64,000 nt of DNA from Chloroflexota bacterium (GCA_028873865.1 JAPPNI010000027.1:124001-188000); one strand, 5' to 3'. Shown: positions 17,294 through 27,100, numbered from the stretch's first letter. Numbers and translations are program-made. Notes: a model not told the origin generated them from the letters alone.

Positions 17294-18182
17294 TGGTCGC
17301 CTCGCTACTCCGTACTGAACCAGACGGGCTGGACAGAACCGGTACCGGCTGGTCGGGAATCTCCGCCTCAGCCGCTGTGTCCCCCGCAGGACCAATCAGG
17401 CTGATCGCCAGCGCTCCTGTGACCGGCTCCCGATAGATTGCGGACTTCACTCCGAATGCCGACTCGATCATCTCGGGCGTCAGCACGTCATTTGGTGAGC
17501 CGTCTGCCGCGACGCGGCCCTCGGAGAGCAGGACCAGCCGGTCGCAGTAGCGCGCCGCCAGGTTGAGGTCGTGAATGGCGGCGATTGCCGTCAAACCGTC
17601 ATCGACCAGTTGGCGGACCAACGTCAGAATCTTCAGTTGGTGCAAGACGTCGAGGTTCGAGGTCGGCTCGTCCAGCAGTAACACCTGTGGCTGCTGAGCC
17701 ACAGCGCGGGCCAGGAAGACGCGCTGGCGCTCCCCGCCCGACAGGGTCTCAATCGTCCGAGTGGTGAAATCGTCGGTCTCGGTCAGCCGCATCGCATCTC
17801 GCGCGATCCGGTCGTCGTCCTGGCCTTCCACCTGGAATCGCCCCAGATGCGGATAACGCCCCATCAGAACCAGCTCGAAGGCCGTGAAGCCCTGCGTGTA
17901 CGGAGCGATCTGTGGCACCAGCGCCAGCAGCTCGGCGACCTCTCTCGCAGCGAGGGATTTCAGATCAGCGCCCAGAACCGAGACCGAGCCTTCCTGATAG
18001 TTCAGTACGTTCGAGATCGCCCGGAGCAAGGTCGACTTGCCCGCGCCATTCGGTCCGATCAGGCCGACGAACTGGCCTCGCTCGGCGCTCACATCGACGC
18101 GGTCAAGCAGTGTCGCTGCCTCGACGCTGAAGCTCAGCGACCGGGCGTCGACGGCTGGCAGCCGGCCATTGCGCTCATTCAC
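17280..18182 (-). CDS. btuD: Cobalamin/corrinoid ABC transporter ATPase
   Basis: 300 residues. Walker A GPNGAGKST, Q-loop PQIAPYT, signature LSGGERQR, Walker B VLLLDEPTSNLD and switch His AAIHDLN are all present. It is a FecE/BtuD-type ATPase that powers BtuC. A C-terminal extension of ~45 residues (rich in Pro, Ser, Ala) follows the core. Corrinoid specificity is inferred from the riboswitch and the cob genes. No btuF-type binding protein is present in the window. Confidence 0.92.
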   Translation of the reverse strand: MNERNGRLPAVDARSLSFSVEAATLLDRVDVSAERGQFVGLIGPNGAGKSTLLRAISNVLNYQEGSVSVLGADLKSLAAREVAELLALVPQIAPYTQGFTAFELVLMGRYPHLGRFQVEGQDDDRIARDAMRLTETDDFTTRTIETLSGGERQRVFLARAVAQQPQVLLLDEPTSNLDVLHQLKILTLVRQLVDDGLTAIAAIHDLNLAARYCDRLVLLSEGRVAADGSPNDVLTPEMIESAFGVKSAIYREPVTGALAISLIGPAGDTAAEAEIPDQPVPVLSSPSGSVRSSEATSAAR

Positions 18183-18206
18183 TGATGACTCCCCTCAGTG
18201 GCCCGC

Positions 18207-19241
18207 TCACAGCGAGTAGACTTGTCGTTTGTTCTTGATCAGCAACAGAATGAAGAACGGCGCGCCGACAAACGCTGTCAGGATCCCGACCCGGAATTCG
18301 GCTGGTTGGATGACCGTTCTGGCCACGGTGTCGGCGAGGATCACAAACGCCGCCCCGCCCAGCGCGCTCATCGGGATCAGGACACGGTTGTCCGGCCCCA
18401 GGATCAGCCGCAGGGTGTGCGGCACCACGAGCCCAACGAATGCGATCGTGCCGCTCACCGCGACCGCCGCGCCGGTCGCCAGCGAGGCGGCCAGCAACAT
18501 CGTCACCCGCGTCAGACCGACCCGGACGCCCATCGACCGCGCCTCGTCGTCGCCCAGCATCAGCAGATTCAGATCACGTGCGAGCAACAGCAGGACCGCG
18601 GCGCTGCCAAGGATCAACGGTCCGGCGATCCGAACGTGTTCCCACGAGCGGGAGTCGAGACCACCCGCGAGCCAGAACAGGATCTCTCGCAGGGCTTCGT
18701 TGTCCGGCAGGACAATGATGATCGCCGACACGATCGCCCCGAGAAACGCATTCACGGCCACACCCGCGAGCAGCAGCGTCGCCATCGAGAAATGTCCGCC
18801 CACCACCGCGATCCCGTAGACCAGCAGCGCCGCGCCCAGCGCGCCCACAAAGGCAAACACCGGCAACGCCAGGAAAAACAGGCCGGCCAAGCCGGCGGCG
18901 ATCGCGACGACCGCGCCCAGCGCGCCGCCGGCCGAGACACCGATGATCCCCGGGTCGGCCATCGGGTTTCGGAACAGACCCTGCATCGTCGCACCGGCCA
19001 CGCCCAGCGCCATCCCCACCGCCGCGCCGACCACGATCCGCGGTAGCCGGATCTGGTCAATCACCAGCTGCTCGGTCCGCCCGAATTCCGGAACATCGAT
19101 GCCGATCGCGGACAAGGCAATCCAGGCGACGTGACTGATCGGGATATCGACCGGACCGAGGCTCAGAGAGATCAGGCCGACCACCACGACGAGCAACAAC
19201 AGGATCGACATGCCAAGCACCAGGCGCGTCGTCACGCCCAT
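18207..19241 (-). CDS. btuC: Cobalamin/corrinoid ABC transporter permease (FecCD family)
   Basis: 344 residues from the ATG at 19241. The frame could be read up to 19379, but that would pass through the terminator hairpin and into the riboswitch, so the downstream ATG is chosen. Multiple membrane helices with FecCD motifs: LPRIVVGAAVGMALGVAGATMQGLFRNPMADPGIIG (key residues only the LPR and RNP turns) and GxxxPHxxR as GLVVPHTLR. First gene of the riboswitch-controlled operon; forms the import channel with BtuD. Confidence 0.92.
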   Translation of the reverse strand: MGVTTRLVLGMSILLLLVVVVGLISLSLGPVDIPISHVAWIALSAIGIDVPEFGRTEQLVIDQIRLPRIVVGAAVGMALGVAGATMQGLFRNPMADPGIIGVSAGGALGAVVAIAAGLAGLFFLALPVFAFVGALGAALLVYGIAVVGGHFSMATLLLAGVAVNAFLGAIVSAIIIVLPDNEALREILFWLAGGLDSRSWEHVRIAGPLILGSAAVLLLLARDLNLLMLGDDEARSMGVRVGLTRVTMLLAASLATGAAVAVSGTIAFVGLVVPHTLRLILGPDNRVLIPMSALGGAAFVILADTVARTVIQPAEFRVGILTAFVGAPFFILLLIKNKRQVYSL

Positions 19242-19282
19242 CTGCCGGTAGCCACGCAGTGACTGGATGCCCGCGACCAAAG

Positions 19283-19309
19283 AAAAACCTCCAGCGGCTC
19301 CGCTGGAGG
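19283..19309 (-). terminator. Rho-independent terminator of the riboswitch leader
   Basis: A 10-bp perfectly complementary stem (CCTCCAGCGG with CCGCTGGAGG) is followed on the minus strand by TTTTTCTTT. It lies between the riboswitch and btuC, 42 bp before the btuC start. This is the expected expression platform: ligand binding would favour termination. Confidence 0.88.
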
Positions 19310-19383
19310 GATGGTGTACGACCTGGCCGGATTTGACGCCCGGAGATCGGTGGACCTCTCTGAAGCGGAGAGTTGTCACCTCT

Positions 19384-19581
19384 CGTCCAGGCAGGTCTCC
19401 TGGCTCGCGGGTGGATGCTGCGCTGGACCCTTCCCATCGACCTCACGTCGGTCGACAGTGGGTGTCAGCTCTCCGTTCTGCCCCGACCGCATCGACTGCT
19501 GGTACGGGCCCCGCTTACAGTGGCGCTACCGCGTCGGAATCTCACCGACTTCCCTATTCTCCCGGGACGGGCACCTGGACG
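19384..19581 (-). ncRNA. Cobalamin riboswitch
   Basis: Read on the minus strand: the P1 arms CGTCCAGG and CCTGGACG enclose the element. The conserved GGTGCCC start, GGGAAGTCGGTGAGATTCC core, GCCACTGTAA box and AGCCAGGAGACCTGCC B12 box (19390-19405) are all present in order. It precedes btuC and a terminator, so it senses adenosylcobalamin to shut off import and salvage genes. Confidence 0.96.
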
Positions 19582-19596
19582 AAGTTTGCTGCACGA

Positions 19597-19626
19597 AGCC
19601 TAACAGCGCCATCCGACGGCAAACAA
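19597..19626 (-). promoter_or_regulatory. Possible promoter of the B12 operon
   Basis: Minus strand TTGTTT, 18-bp spacer, TAGGCT, about 15 bp upstream of the riboswitch. The TAG of the -10 box is at the same time the stop codon of the second recombinase. The match to consensus is weak and the call depends on position. Confidence 0.4.
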
Positions 19627-21258
19627 GCGACGCGCCGCCAGAATCGGTGCGCCAGAAAGCTGCACTGAGTGGGTAAGGGATACCGGCGGTGATGGTGGGC
19701 CGGACTGGACGAAATCGAGAACTGATTCCCGGTCCTGGGTTGCGCCATCGGAGGGCATGGGGATGGTGTACCGGATCGATACTTCATCCCCGTCGATCTT
19801 GACCCCCTGGACGAAGTTGCGGATCAGCGCCTTGCGCTCCGGGATGGTCCCGGTCTGGAGGAACTCGCGGAAGTCGGCGACGTAGCGCTTGATCTCGGGC
19901 GTTGAAGGTAGGTCGGCGCGGCGCTGCTCCAGCTGGCGGACGGCGTCGTCGCGGGCCGCTGCCAGCTGATCCTCCTGCTGGCGCAGCTTGAGGATGCGCG
20001 GCGAGAGCGCATCATAGGTCAGCTCGCTGTTCTCAATGGCGTCGTAGAGCTTCTCCAGGCGGCGGCGGACATCGTCCAAGTCCGACTCGATGATCGCCAG
20101 GTCCGAGGCCCGCTCCTGGGCCAGCGCGTCGACCTCCTCGGCCACCAGCTGGACCAGTTCCGTGATCGTCTCCTCGTTGAGGATGCGCTGCATGATCTTG
20201 GCGACGACCTGGTCCTCCATCCTTCCGGCGTTGAGGTAGCGTCCGTCACAGGCGCCTGCGCCCTCGCGCAGAAGCTTGTTGCAGACGTAGTAGGCGAACT
20301 GACCGCTCTTGGCGCTTTGCCCGGTGTACGGCTTACCGCAGACGCCGCAGCGCAAGAGACCCGAGAGCAGGAACTTGCTGCCCACGCGGGCCGGCGCCTG
20401 GATCTTCGGCGCCCGGGCTCGGAGCCCCGCCTGCACCGCGTCGTACAACTCCCGCGAGACGATGGCGGGCCAGGCGTCGGCGACTCGCACCGGGTCGGGA
20501 GTCTGTCCATCCCTAGCCGTCTTGCCCCAGACCGCGGTGCCGGTGTAGGCCTCGTTGGTGAGCACGTAGTGCAGCATGTTCTTCTGCCAGCGCTTGCCGC
20601 CCTTCGTGATTCCGCGCTCGTGCAGGTCCTGGCAGATCTCCTTGAGCCCCTGACCCCGGGCCGAGCGCTCGAACATCTCCTTGACGATCGGCACGGTCGC
20701 CGGGTCGATCTCCAGCGTGGGACGCTCCTTGCCGCCGTCCTGCACCTTGACCCGCGTGTATCCGTAGGGCGCGCGCGAGCCGAGGAAGAACCCGCGCGAG
20801 GCGGCCTCGCGCATCCCGCGCGTGACCTCCTGAGCCAGGTTCTCCGAGTAGAACTCGTCGACCGACTCGATGATCGCCTCCATCAGCTTGCCGGTCGGAG
20901 TGTCGTCGGCGTGCTCGGTGATCGAGGTGACGCGGATGCCGCGCCGCCTGAGCATCGACTTGAACGCGACGGCGTGCTCGCGTTTCCTCGTGAAGCGGGA
21001 GAACTTCCAGACCAGGATCTCCTGGAAGGGGGCGTTTGGACCGGAGGCCTCGTCCAGCATTTTGCGGAACTGAGGCCGGTCGGCCACTCTGCCGCTCTCG
21101 GCCTCGTCGATGTACTCGCGGGCAACGACGAAGCCGTTGCGCTCGGCGAAGTCACGCAGCGCGCGCAGTTGTGCGGCCACCGAGAGGTCGACATCCTGGC
21201 GGTCGCTGGAGACACGGGCGTACAGAGCGGCTGGGACGCGGTCGGGCTGGTGTTTCAT
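19600..21258 (-). CDS. Large serine recombinase (ICE-R integrase)
   Basis: 552 residues from the ATG at 21258, preceded by CAGGAGCGGCACC; the longer frame to 21294 lacks this site. Resolvase domain with ALYARVSSDRQ, EYIDEAESGR and KFSRFTR, recombinase domain, zinc ribbon (RCGVCG and later CNK...C) and coiled coil. Its first ~150 residues are nearly identical to the ICE-L recombinase, whereas the DNA-recognition half differs strongly. After IRYTIPMP the last 50 residues have no counterpart and run through the apparent promoter of the B12 operon, so this tail is probably target-site sequence. Expected to integrate ICE-R next to the riboswitch. Confidence 0.88.
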   Translation of the reverse strand: MKHQPDRVPAALYARVSSDRQDVDLSVAAQLRALRDFAERNGFVVAREYIDEAESGRVADRPQFRKMLDEASGPNAPFQEILVWKFSRFTRKREHAVAFKSMLRRRGIRVTSITEHADDTPTGKLMEAIIESVDEFYSENLAQEVTRGMREAASRGFFLGSRAPYGYTRVKVQDGGKERPTLEIDPATVPIVKEMFERSARGQGLKEICQDLHERGITKGGKRWQKNMLHYVLTNEAYTGTAVWGKTARDGQTPDPVRVADAWPAIVSRELYDAVQAGLRARAPKIQAPARVGSKFLLSGLLRCGVCGKPYTGQSAKSGQFAYYVCNKLLREGAGACDGRYLNAGRMEDQVVAKIMQRILNEETITELVQLVAEEVDALAQERASDLAIIESDLDDVRRRLEKLYDAIENSELTYDALSPRILKLRQQEDQLAAARDDAVRQLEQRRADLPSTPEIKRYVADFREFLQTGTIPERKALIRNFVQGVKIDGDEVSIRYTIPMPSDGATQDRESVLDFVQSGPPSPPVSLTHSVQLSGAPILAARRLFAVGWRC

Positions 21259-21514
21259 GGTGCCGCTCCTGTCTGCTCGGTGTTTCGTTACCATGCATTC
21301 TTTGTTCGAAACATCTTATCGCACTGTCGCAGGCGCGGGAGGTGTGATTCGTTCGTCGCAAAAGCTCCTAGATGGCGTTGGGCGGGTACCAAAGGAAATC
21401 GCAGCGGCACCAGTGGCTCTGCCACGCGGGAGTCGACATCGCTTGCGCGAAGGTCAAGGCTCGCGCTCAGCGCCGTTCGGGTGCTCCAGCATCCATCCGG
21501 GATATCCTCGATGT

Positions 21515-21793
21515 ATGATTCTGCGCATTCGGCATCGCGGTTTGCGGCGTTTCCACCGCCGCGGCGACGCAAGCGGTTTGGTACCTCATGAAGTCCGCAA
21601 GATTCGGCGTATCATGACAGCACTCGAAGGAGCATCTGGAGCAAAGGACTTGGACGCGCCAAGCTACCGAATGCATCCGCTCAAGGGCGACCTGGCGGGC
21701 TACTGGGCCGTTGACGTCAGCGCGAACCGGCGCATCATCTTTCGCTTCGACGAGCAGGATGTCACTGACGTCGAGCTACTGGACTACCACTGA
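21515..21793 (+). CDS. higB: HigB-like (RelE superfamily) toxin
   Basis: 92 residues from an ATG at 21515. The sequence has the HigB pattern of a basic helical N-terminus, HPLKGDLAGYWAVDVSANRRIIFRF and a final DVELLDYH, fitting a ribosome-dependent mRNA interferase. It is followed 12 bp later by its HigA antitoxin. The toxin-first order is typical of higBA. It may stabilise ICE-R. The frame is complete. Confidence 0.9.
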   Translation: MILRIRHRGLRRFHRRGDASGLVPHEVRKIRRIMTALEGASGAKDLDAPSYRMHPLKGDLAGYWAVDVSANRRIIFRFDEQDVTDVELLDYH

Positions 21794-21805
21794 GGGAGAG
21801 ACCCG

Positions 21806-22096
21806 ATGCCGATGAAGAACCCTTGTCATCCAGGTGAGCTCATCCTTCACGACTGGATTGGTGGACTCGATCTGACCGTGGAGGCCGCGGCGAAGCATAT
21901 GCAAGTGCCCCCAGAATCTCTTGAGGACATCTGTCAGGGCAACGCGCCTGTCACGACGGATATGGCTGTGCGCCTATCAAAGGCGCTCGGTAGCACGCCT
22001 CGCTTCTGGATCCAGGTGCAGGCCAACTATGACGCCGCTCAGGCCGAACAAATGCTTGACCAGATCGATATCAAGCGCATCGAACGGGCGGCGTGA
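21806..22096 (+). CDS. higA: HigA/VapI-type antitoxin
   Basis: 96 residues with a good GGGAGAG site. Begins with the HigA signature NPCHPGELILHDWI and has an Xre-type HTH at about residues 24-60 (LTVEAAAKHMQVPPESLEDI, NAPVTTDMAVRLSKALG), then FWIQVQANYD. It neutralises HigB and represses the operon. Complete. Confidence 0.93.
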   Translation: MPMKNPCHPGELILHDWIGGLDLTVEAAAKHMQVPPESLEDICQGNAPVTTDMAVRLSKALGSTPRFWIQVQANYDAAQAEQMLDQIDIKRIERAA

Positions 22097-22202
22097 TGCA
22101 ACGGACAACGACTCATGCGGTTAGCTATTCCCATTGAGCAGCTAATCGTGGCTTGAGCCTCTCCCAGACACAACTCGGAAAGCACGCGAAGAGAAGGATC
22201 TT

Positions 22203-23339
22203 GTGGAAGACGTTCCCAGAGGGACTCGCGGGGCAGGTGAAGATCACCTCTTCAACCAACCCAATTCCGATCCCTCGATAACATCGGACACGATTTCGGC
22301 TGCGGTGGAAGGGTACTTCCGCTTTCCCCCGATTTGGCTTGGAGAAGCTCCTGATGAAGTTCTAGTGGCGCGACTAAATCCTGAGGTCCATCACGCTGAA
22401 GTACTTGCCAGGGACTTGGACTGCGGCATCGTTGTGCGTGCCTTACGCGACGGCACATTCCTGTTTGACTTTACAAACTGGCCACTGGCCGGAAGGGTTC
22501 TGATTCCCGGATACAAGATTCCAGTTGCCCACCAGCCTCACTACGCGTCTAGGGAGCACGTCGAGGAATACGAGCGCGCTGAACGGATCGCCGTTCTCCG
22601 AGCACAAGTGATGAACGTTCACCAAGCATGCCTGGAGACATCGCAGTGGCTTCTTCGAGGCAGTAGCAGTGGTATTGGACGTCCGCTGACCTCCGCTGAC
22701 ACTCTCAAAGGCCGGAGTTTCCAGGATGCGCTCCGGTACCACTACGATGCTGGTAGCAGCCGGGGCATCGCGCGAAGTGTCGCGAACAGTAATGCGCTCC
22801 TGCCAGACACTCCAAGCATTGCTCGTCATGTCATTGATGCCGATGTCGTCGACCATGCCTCCGCCTTACTCGATCAAATCCTGAGCCTAGAGGGAATTGC
22901 AATAGTCCAGATCGTCGAGGCGATCTATCTCTCCGCTGCTCGGTGCCAAGAGGGCAGGTTTGGCGAAGCGATTGTCTTGGTTTGGGGTGTTTGCGAGCAG
23001 TTGCTGAACACTGCCTGGGACAGGCTGTTGGATAGCCGTGACATCTCCCCCAGTCGGAAGAAGAAGCTGAAGGACCGTGACTACACCACGTCGATCAGAA
23101 CGGAGGCACTAGAGCTCACCGGCACAATTGGGCCAGGCATCTACCAGAAATTGGAGCGCGCTAGGAGAGCTCGCAACAGATGGGCGCATAAGCTGGTCGA
23201 GCCGGTGGTTGTGGATACAATGAGCGGCGTTGAGGCTGCTCAAGGGCTTCTTGCATGGCTCTACGACATCCGCCTCGCTGTTCCAGTCACGGAACAAACG
23301 CCGAGCGTTCCCGCCTGGTTCATATGGAACGACGGATAG
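22203..23339 (+). CDS. Protein with C-terminal HEPN-like domain
   Basis: 378 residues, GTG start with AGAAGGA upstream. The N-terminal ~230 residues match nothing I recognise. The C-terminal ~130 residues are helical and contain ARRARNRWAHK, an R-x4-H motif like those of HEPN RNases, preceded by a segment typical of abortive-infection/HEPN proteins (FGEAIVLVWGVCEQLLNTAWDR). It lies 106 bp after higA and overlaps, tail to tail, a dead toxin gene. An RNase role in defence is inference. Confidence 0.6.
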   Translation: MEDVPRGTRGAGEDHLFNQPNSDPSITSDTISAAVEGYFRFPPIWLGEAPDEVLVARLNPEVHHAEVLARDLDCGIVVRALRDGTFLFDFTNWPLAGRVLIPGYKIPVAHQPHYASREHVEEYERAERIAVLRAQVMNVHQACLETSQWLLRGSSSGIGRPLTSADTLKGRSFQDALRYHYDAGSSRGIARSVANSNALLPDTPSIARHVIDADVVDHASALLDQILSLEGIAIVQIVEAIYLSAARCQEGRFGEAIVLVWGVCEQLLNTAWDRLLDSRDISPSRKKKLKDRDYTTSIRTEALELTGTIGPGIYQKLERARRARNRWAHKLVEPVVVDTMSGVEAAQGLLAWLYDIRLAVPVTEQTPSVPAWFIWNDG

Positions 23340-23620
23340 CAGGGAGACGCTGTCGGTCCGAGCTGGCCAGGCAGTATGTCTTCGGTGCGGACTTGAAGGG
23401 CCATCGGACCACGCCCGCGTAAGAATGCGAGCATCGTGCCGAGATCCAGATCGTGCGTGAACACGACGTATGCCTTGGCGAGCGCCCAGACCATGATCTC
23501 TCGGTCAGAAGCCGGCTGGTCTCCAACATCGGACCAATGCGCGTCTTCCCAACCTTCCCCCGATAGCGACTCGAATCATTCGAGCGAGAGATTTGGGTCG
23601 ATCAGGAGCTTCGGTCTCAT
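23261..23620 (-). pseudogene. DUF5615 PIN-like toxin, inactivated
   Basis: The ATG at 23620 overlaps the stop of the DUF433 gene (ATGA). The frame reads MRPKLLIDPNLSLE, then TGA (23576-23578), then continues without frame change into the recognisable DUF5615 body (SDREIMVWALAKAYVVFTHDLDLG) up to DILPGQLG, after which similarity is lost. The stop stands where a Trp is usual. The 3' end also collides with the HEPN gene. So the toxin is broken twice. An internal ATG at 23494 could express a fragment, but without the N-terminal acidic residues. Confidence 0.8.
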
Positions 23621-23853
23621 TGGACCGACAACGGTACCTTGCGCTCCACTAGTCGCCAGGCGGCGTAGGCGAGCGCCTGGTCAATGTCCTCGGGTTCGAG
23701 GCAGGGATAAGCGCTCAGGATGTCGGCCGACGACTGGCTGGCGGCTAACAGTCCGATGAGCGTTCCGCCGGTGACGCGCGAGCGGCTGATGCAGGTTTTG
23801 CCGCCCATGACCTCAGGATGGAATGTGTTCCGGTCAAGTTGTGCTGTGCGCAT
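23617..23853 (-). CDS. DUF433 antitoxin
   Basis: 78 residues. Clear DUF433 pattern: DRNTFHPEVMGGKTCISRSRVTGG, a helix-turn-helix-like middle and CLEPEDIDQALAYAAWRLVER. DUF433 proteins pair with DUF5615 toxins as VapBC-like modules. Here the partner is a pseudogene, leaving an orphan antitoxin or DNA-binding repressor. Confidence 0.88.
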   Translation of the reverse strand: MRTAQLDRNTFHPEVMGGKTCISRSRVTGGTLIGLLAASQSSADILSAYPCLEPEDIDQALAYAAWRLVERKVPLSVQ

Positions 23854-24107
23854 CGCGGACTCGTAAAGCAGCGGGTATCCTGTTCCTTAAGGCTGTCTCA
23901 ACTCAGCGTCGGTTTACTCGCCTTAGTCAAGGCCGTGGATCTGCGGTGCAATGTCCTCCTTGGTCAGCACACGCCTTTCAACGAGGTGTTGTCGGTTGTA
24001 ATCGTCGCGCGAGTCTGGGATGAGGACTCGGCGTGACTGGGCAGGGGCGTAGGTCGAAGAGTGTGCCATTCCCTAAGCGCGTCGCTTCCATGTCCCGGAC
24101 TTAGCGC

Positions 24108-27100
24108 TCATACATCTGATTGCCCGGTCCAAGCGGCCGATAGCGACTCGGCTTGTTCAAGCACGGTCAGCGTCGCTTGTTCTTGCTTGTCTGGCGGATA
24201 GCCGTGTTTGCGGAGGATGCGGCGTACGAGAACGCGGAGCCGTGCGCGAACGTCCTCACGCAGAATCCAGTCGATCGTCGTGCTCCCGCGGACTGTTTCG
24301 ACCAACTCGCGAGCGATGTCTCTCAGGGTGTCGTCACCGAGGACTTGGACCGCGCTGTCATTGGTCTCGAGGGCGTCGTAGAAGGCCAACTCGTCATCCG
24401 ATAGGCCGAGTTCCTCACCTCGAGCGCTCGCCTCCCGCATCTGTCGGGCTAGCTCGATCAGTTCTTCGATGACCTGCGCCGCTTCAATCGCGCGGTTCTG
24501 GTAACGCAGGAGCGATCGCTCCAGCATCTCCGCGAACGAGCGGGCTTTGACCACGTTCTGGTGCCGCCTTGTCGCGATCTCGCCTCTGAGGAGTTTCTGT
24601 AGCAGCTCGACGGCGAGATTGCGGTGCGGCATGCTCTGGACTTCGGCGAGGAACTCCTCGGAGAGCACGGATATGTCCGGCTTGTCGAGCCCCGCGGCCG
24701 CGAATATGTCGATCACGCCCTCGGGAGCCACGGCGCGGGAGATGATCTGGCGGACGGCGAGCTCTAGTTCCTCCTCCGAGCGCGACTCGCCTGCGGTTCG
24801 CTCGGCCAGCGAGGCGCGCACGGCTTGGAAGAAGGCGACGTCGTCGCGAATGCGCAGCGCTTCTTCGTGCGGCACAGCGAGTGCGAATGCCTGGGTAAGC
24901 GCCCTCACGGCGTCGAGACAACGCTCTTTACCGTCGTCTTGCTTGAGGATGTGTTCCTGCGCGGGTGGGAGGAGCGCCAAACGCTCAGACGGCGTGCCGT
25001 TCACCCATTGAGACCAATCGAAGCCGTGGAAGAGACCGAGACAGACCTCGTACTTCTCCTGCAGCACCGCCACGGCTTCGTCCTGATCGATCGTCGTCTT
25101 GCCGAGGCCGCCGCTCTCGGTGTACGTGGCGAGCGCACGCTTGAGTTCGTGGGCCAGGCCGAGGTGATCGACCACGAGGCTGCCCGGTTTGTCCTTGAAT
25201 ACTCGGTTGACGCGCGCGATGGCCTGCATCAGACCGTGGCCGCGCATCGGCTTGTCGACGTACATCGTGTGCAGGCTTGGCGCGTCGAAGCCTGTCAGCC
25301 ACATGTCGCGGACTAGGACGACCTGGAGCGGATCGTTGGCGTCGCGGAAGCGGTTGGCGAGGGCCTCGCGCCGGGGCTTGTTGCGGATGTGGGGCTGCCA
25401 ATCGAGTGGGTCCGAGGCGGAGCCGGTCATCACCACCTTGATCGTCCCCTTGTCGTCGGCATCGTCATGCCAGTCCGGCCGGAGCTGCACCAGCTCCCTG
25501 TAGAGATCGACGCAGATGCGTCGGCTCATGCAAACGATCATCGCCTTTCCTTCGAGGACCTCCAGCCGCTTCTCGAAGTGATCGACGATGTCCTGGGCGA
25601 CGAGCTTGATTCGCTTCTCGGACCCGACGATCGCTTCGAGCTGCGCCCACTTGGTCTTCAGGCGTTCCTTGCGCTCGACTTCCTCCCCTTCCGTGGCCTC
25701 GTCGAAGTCGGGGTCGATGTCCGGACGTTCATCCTCATCAAGGGCCAGCCTCGCAAGGCGACTCTCGTAGTAGATCGGAACCGTCGCCTCGTCCGCGACG
25801 GATCGCTGGATGTCGTAGATGCTGATGTAGTCGCCGAAGACCGCCCGAGTGTTGGCGTCTTCCGTCTCAATTGGAGTGCCGGTGAAGCCGACGAACGATG
25901 CGTTGGGTAGCGCGTCGTGCAGATGCCGTGCCAGGCCGTCAATGAAGTCGTACTGGCTCCGATGCGCCTCGTCGGCGATGACGACGATGTTTCGGCGATC
26001 CGACAGCAGCGGATGACGATCTCCCTTGTTGTCGGGGAGGAACTTCTGGATTGTGGTGAACACGACTCCGCCGGACTGCACGTTGAGCTTCGCGCGGAGG
26101 TCAGCCCGCGTCTCGGCCTGTTGTGGCGGCTGTCGGAGCAGGTCCTGACATCGGGCGAACGTGTCGAAGAGCTGGTTGTCAAGGTCGTTGCGGTCGGTGA
26201 GCACGACGATGGTTGGATTCTCCATCGCCCGTTCGCGCACCACGGCGCCGGCGAAGAACGCCATCGTCAGGCTCTTACCGGAGCCTTGCGTGTGCCAGAC
26301 GACGCCGACCCTTTGGTCGCCCGGGAGGCCTCCCGACATCGGCCTCGTCTCGTAGCGGCCTCGGCTTTCCTCGCGGACCTCGCGCAAGCGCTGGCCAGTC
26401 GCGCGGAGCGTCTCGTCGACAGCCATCCGGGCGGCGTGGAACTGGTGGTAGCCGGCCATCTTCTTGGCGAGTGAACCACCGGTGTCCTCGAAGACGATGA
26501 AGTCGCGGATGAGCGGAAGTAGCCGGTCTGGGTGACAGATGCCGGCGAGCATCACCTGAAGCTGGGGAATGTGGTCGTCGACGGGATCCTGCCCGGTAAT
26601 CGTGCGCCAGGGCTTGAACCACTCCCAGCCGGCGGTGAGCGAACCGACCCTACCCAACGTGCCATCCGACACCATGAGCAACTCATTGAAGGTGAAGAGC
26701 GAGGGGATGTGTGCCTTGTAGGTCTGTAGCTGCTGCCAGGCGCTCTTGATGGTGGCGTTCTCGTCGGTCGGGTTCTTGAGTTCGGTGACGCCAAGCGGGA
26801 GGCCGTTGACGAACAGGACGATGTCAGGTCGGTGGTTGTGGTCGCGCTCGGTGACCGTGAACTGGTTGACGGCGAGGTAGTCGTTGGTAACAGGATCGTT
26901 GAAGTCGATGACTTTGACCTGGCCGCCGCGGACGCGGTCTCCGTCGCGGTACTCCACCTCGACGCCCCAGACGAGCATTCGATGCAGCGCTCTGTTACGA
27001 GTTTCGAGGCTGGAGCCCTCGGGTTGGGTCAGCTTGCGGAAGGCGCTTTCCAACGCGTCATTGGGCAGATTGGGATTGAGATCGGCGAGCGCAGCGCGGA

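Noticed and set aside
19242-19379. N-terminal extension of btuC
   Set aside because: It would be translated from the riboswitch leader and across the terminator; the ATG at 19241 fits the FecCD start.
23576-23578. UGA recoded as Trp (seen at a Trp position in both the DUF5615 gene and the decayed small Cys gene)
   Set aside because: TGA serves as a true stop in many intact genes here, including ATGA and TGATG overlaps; the affected genes carry further lesions.
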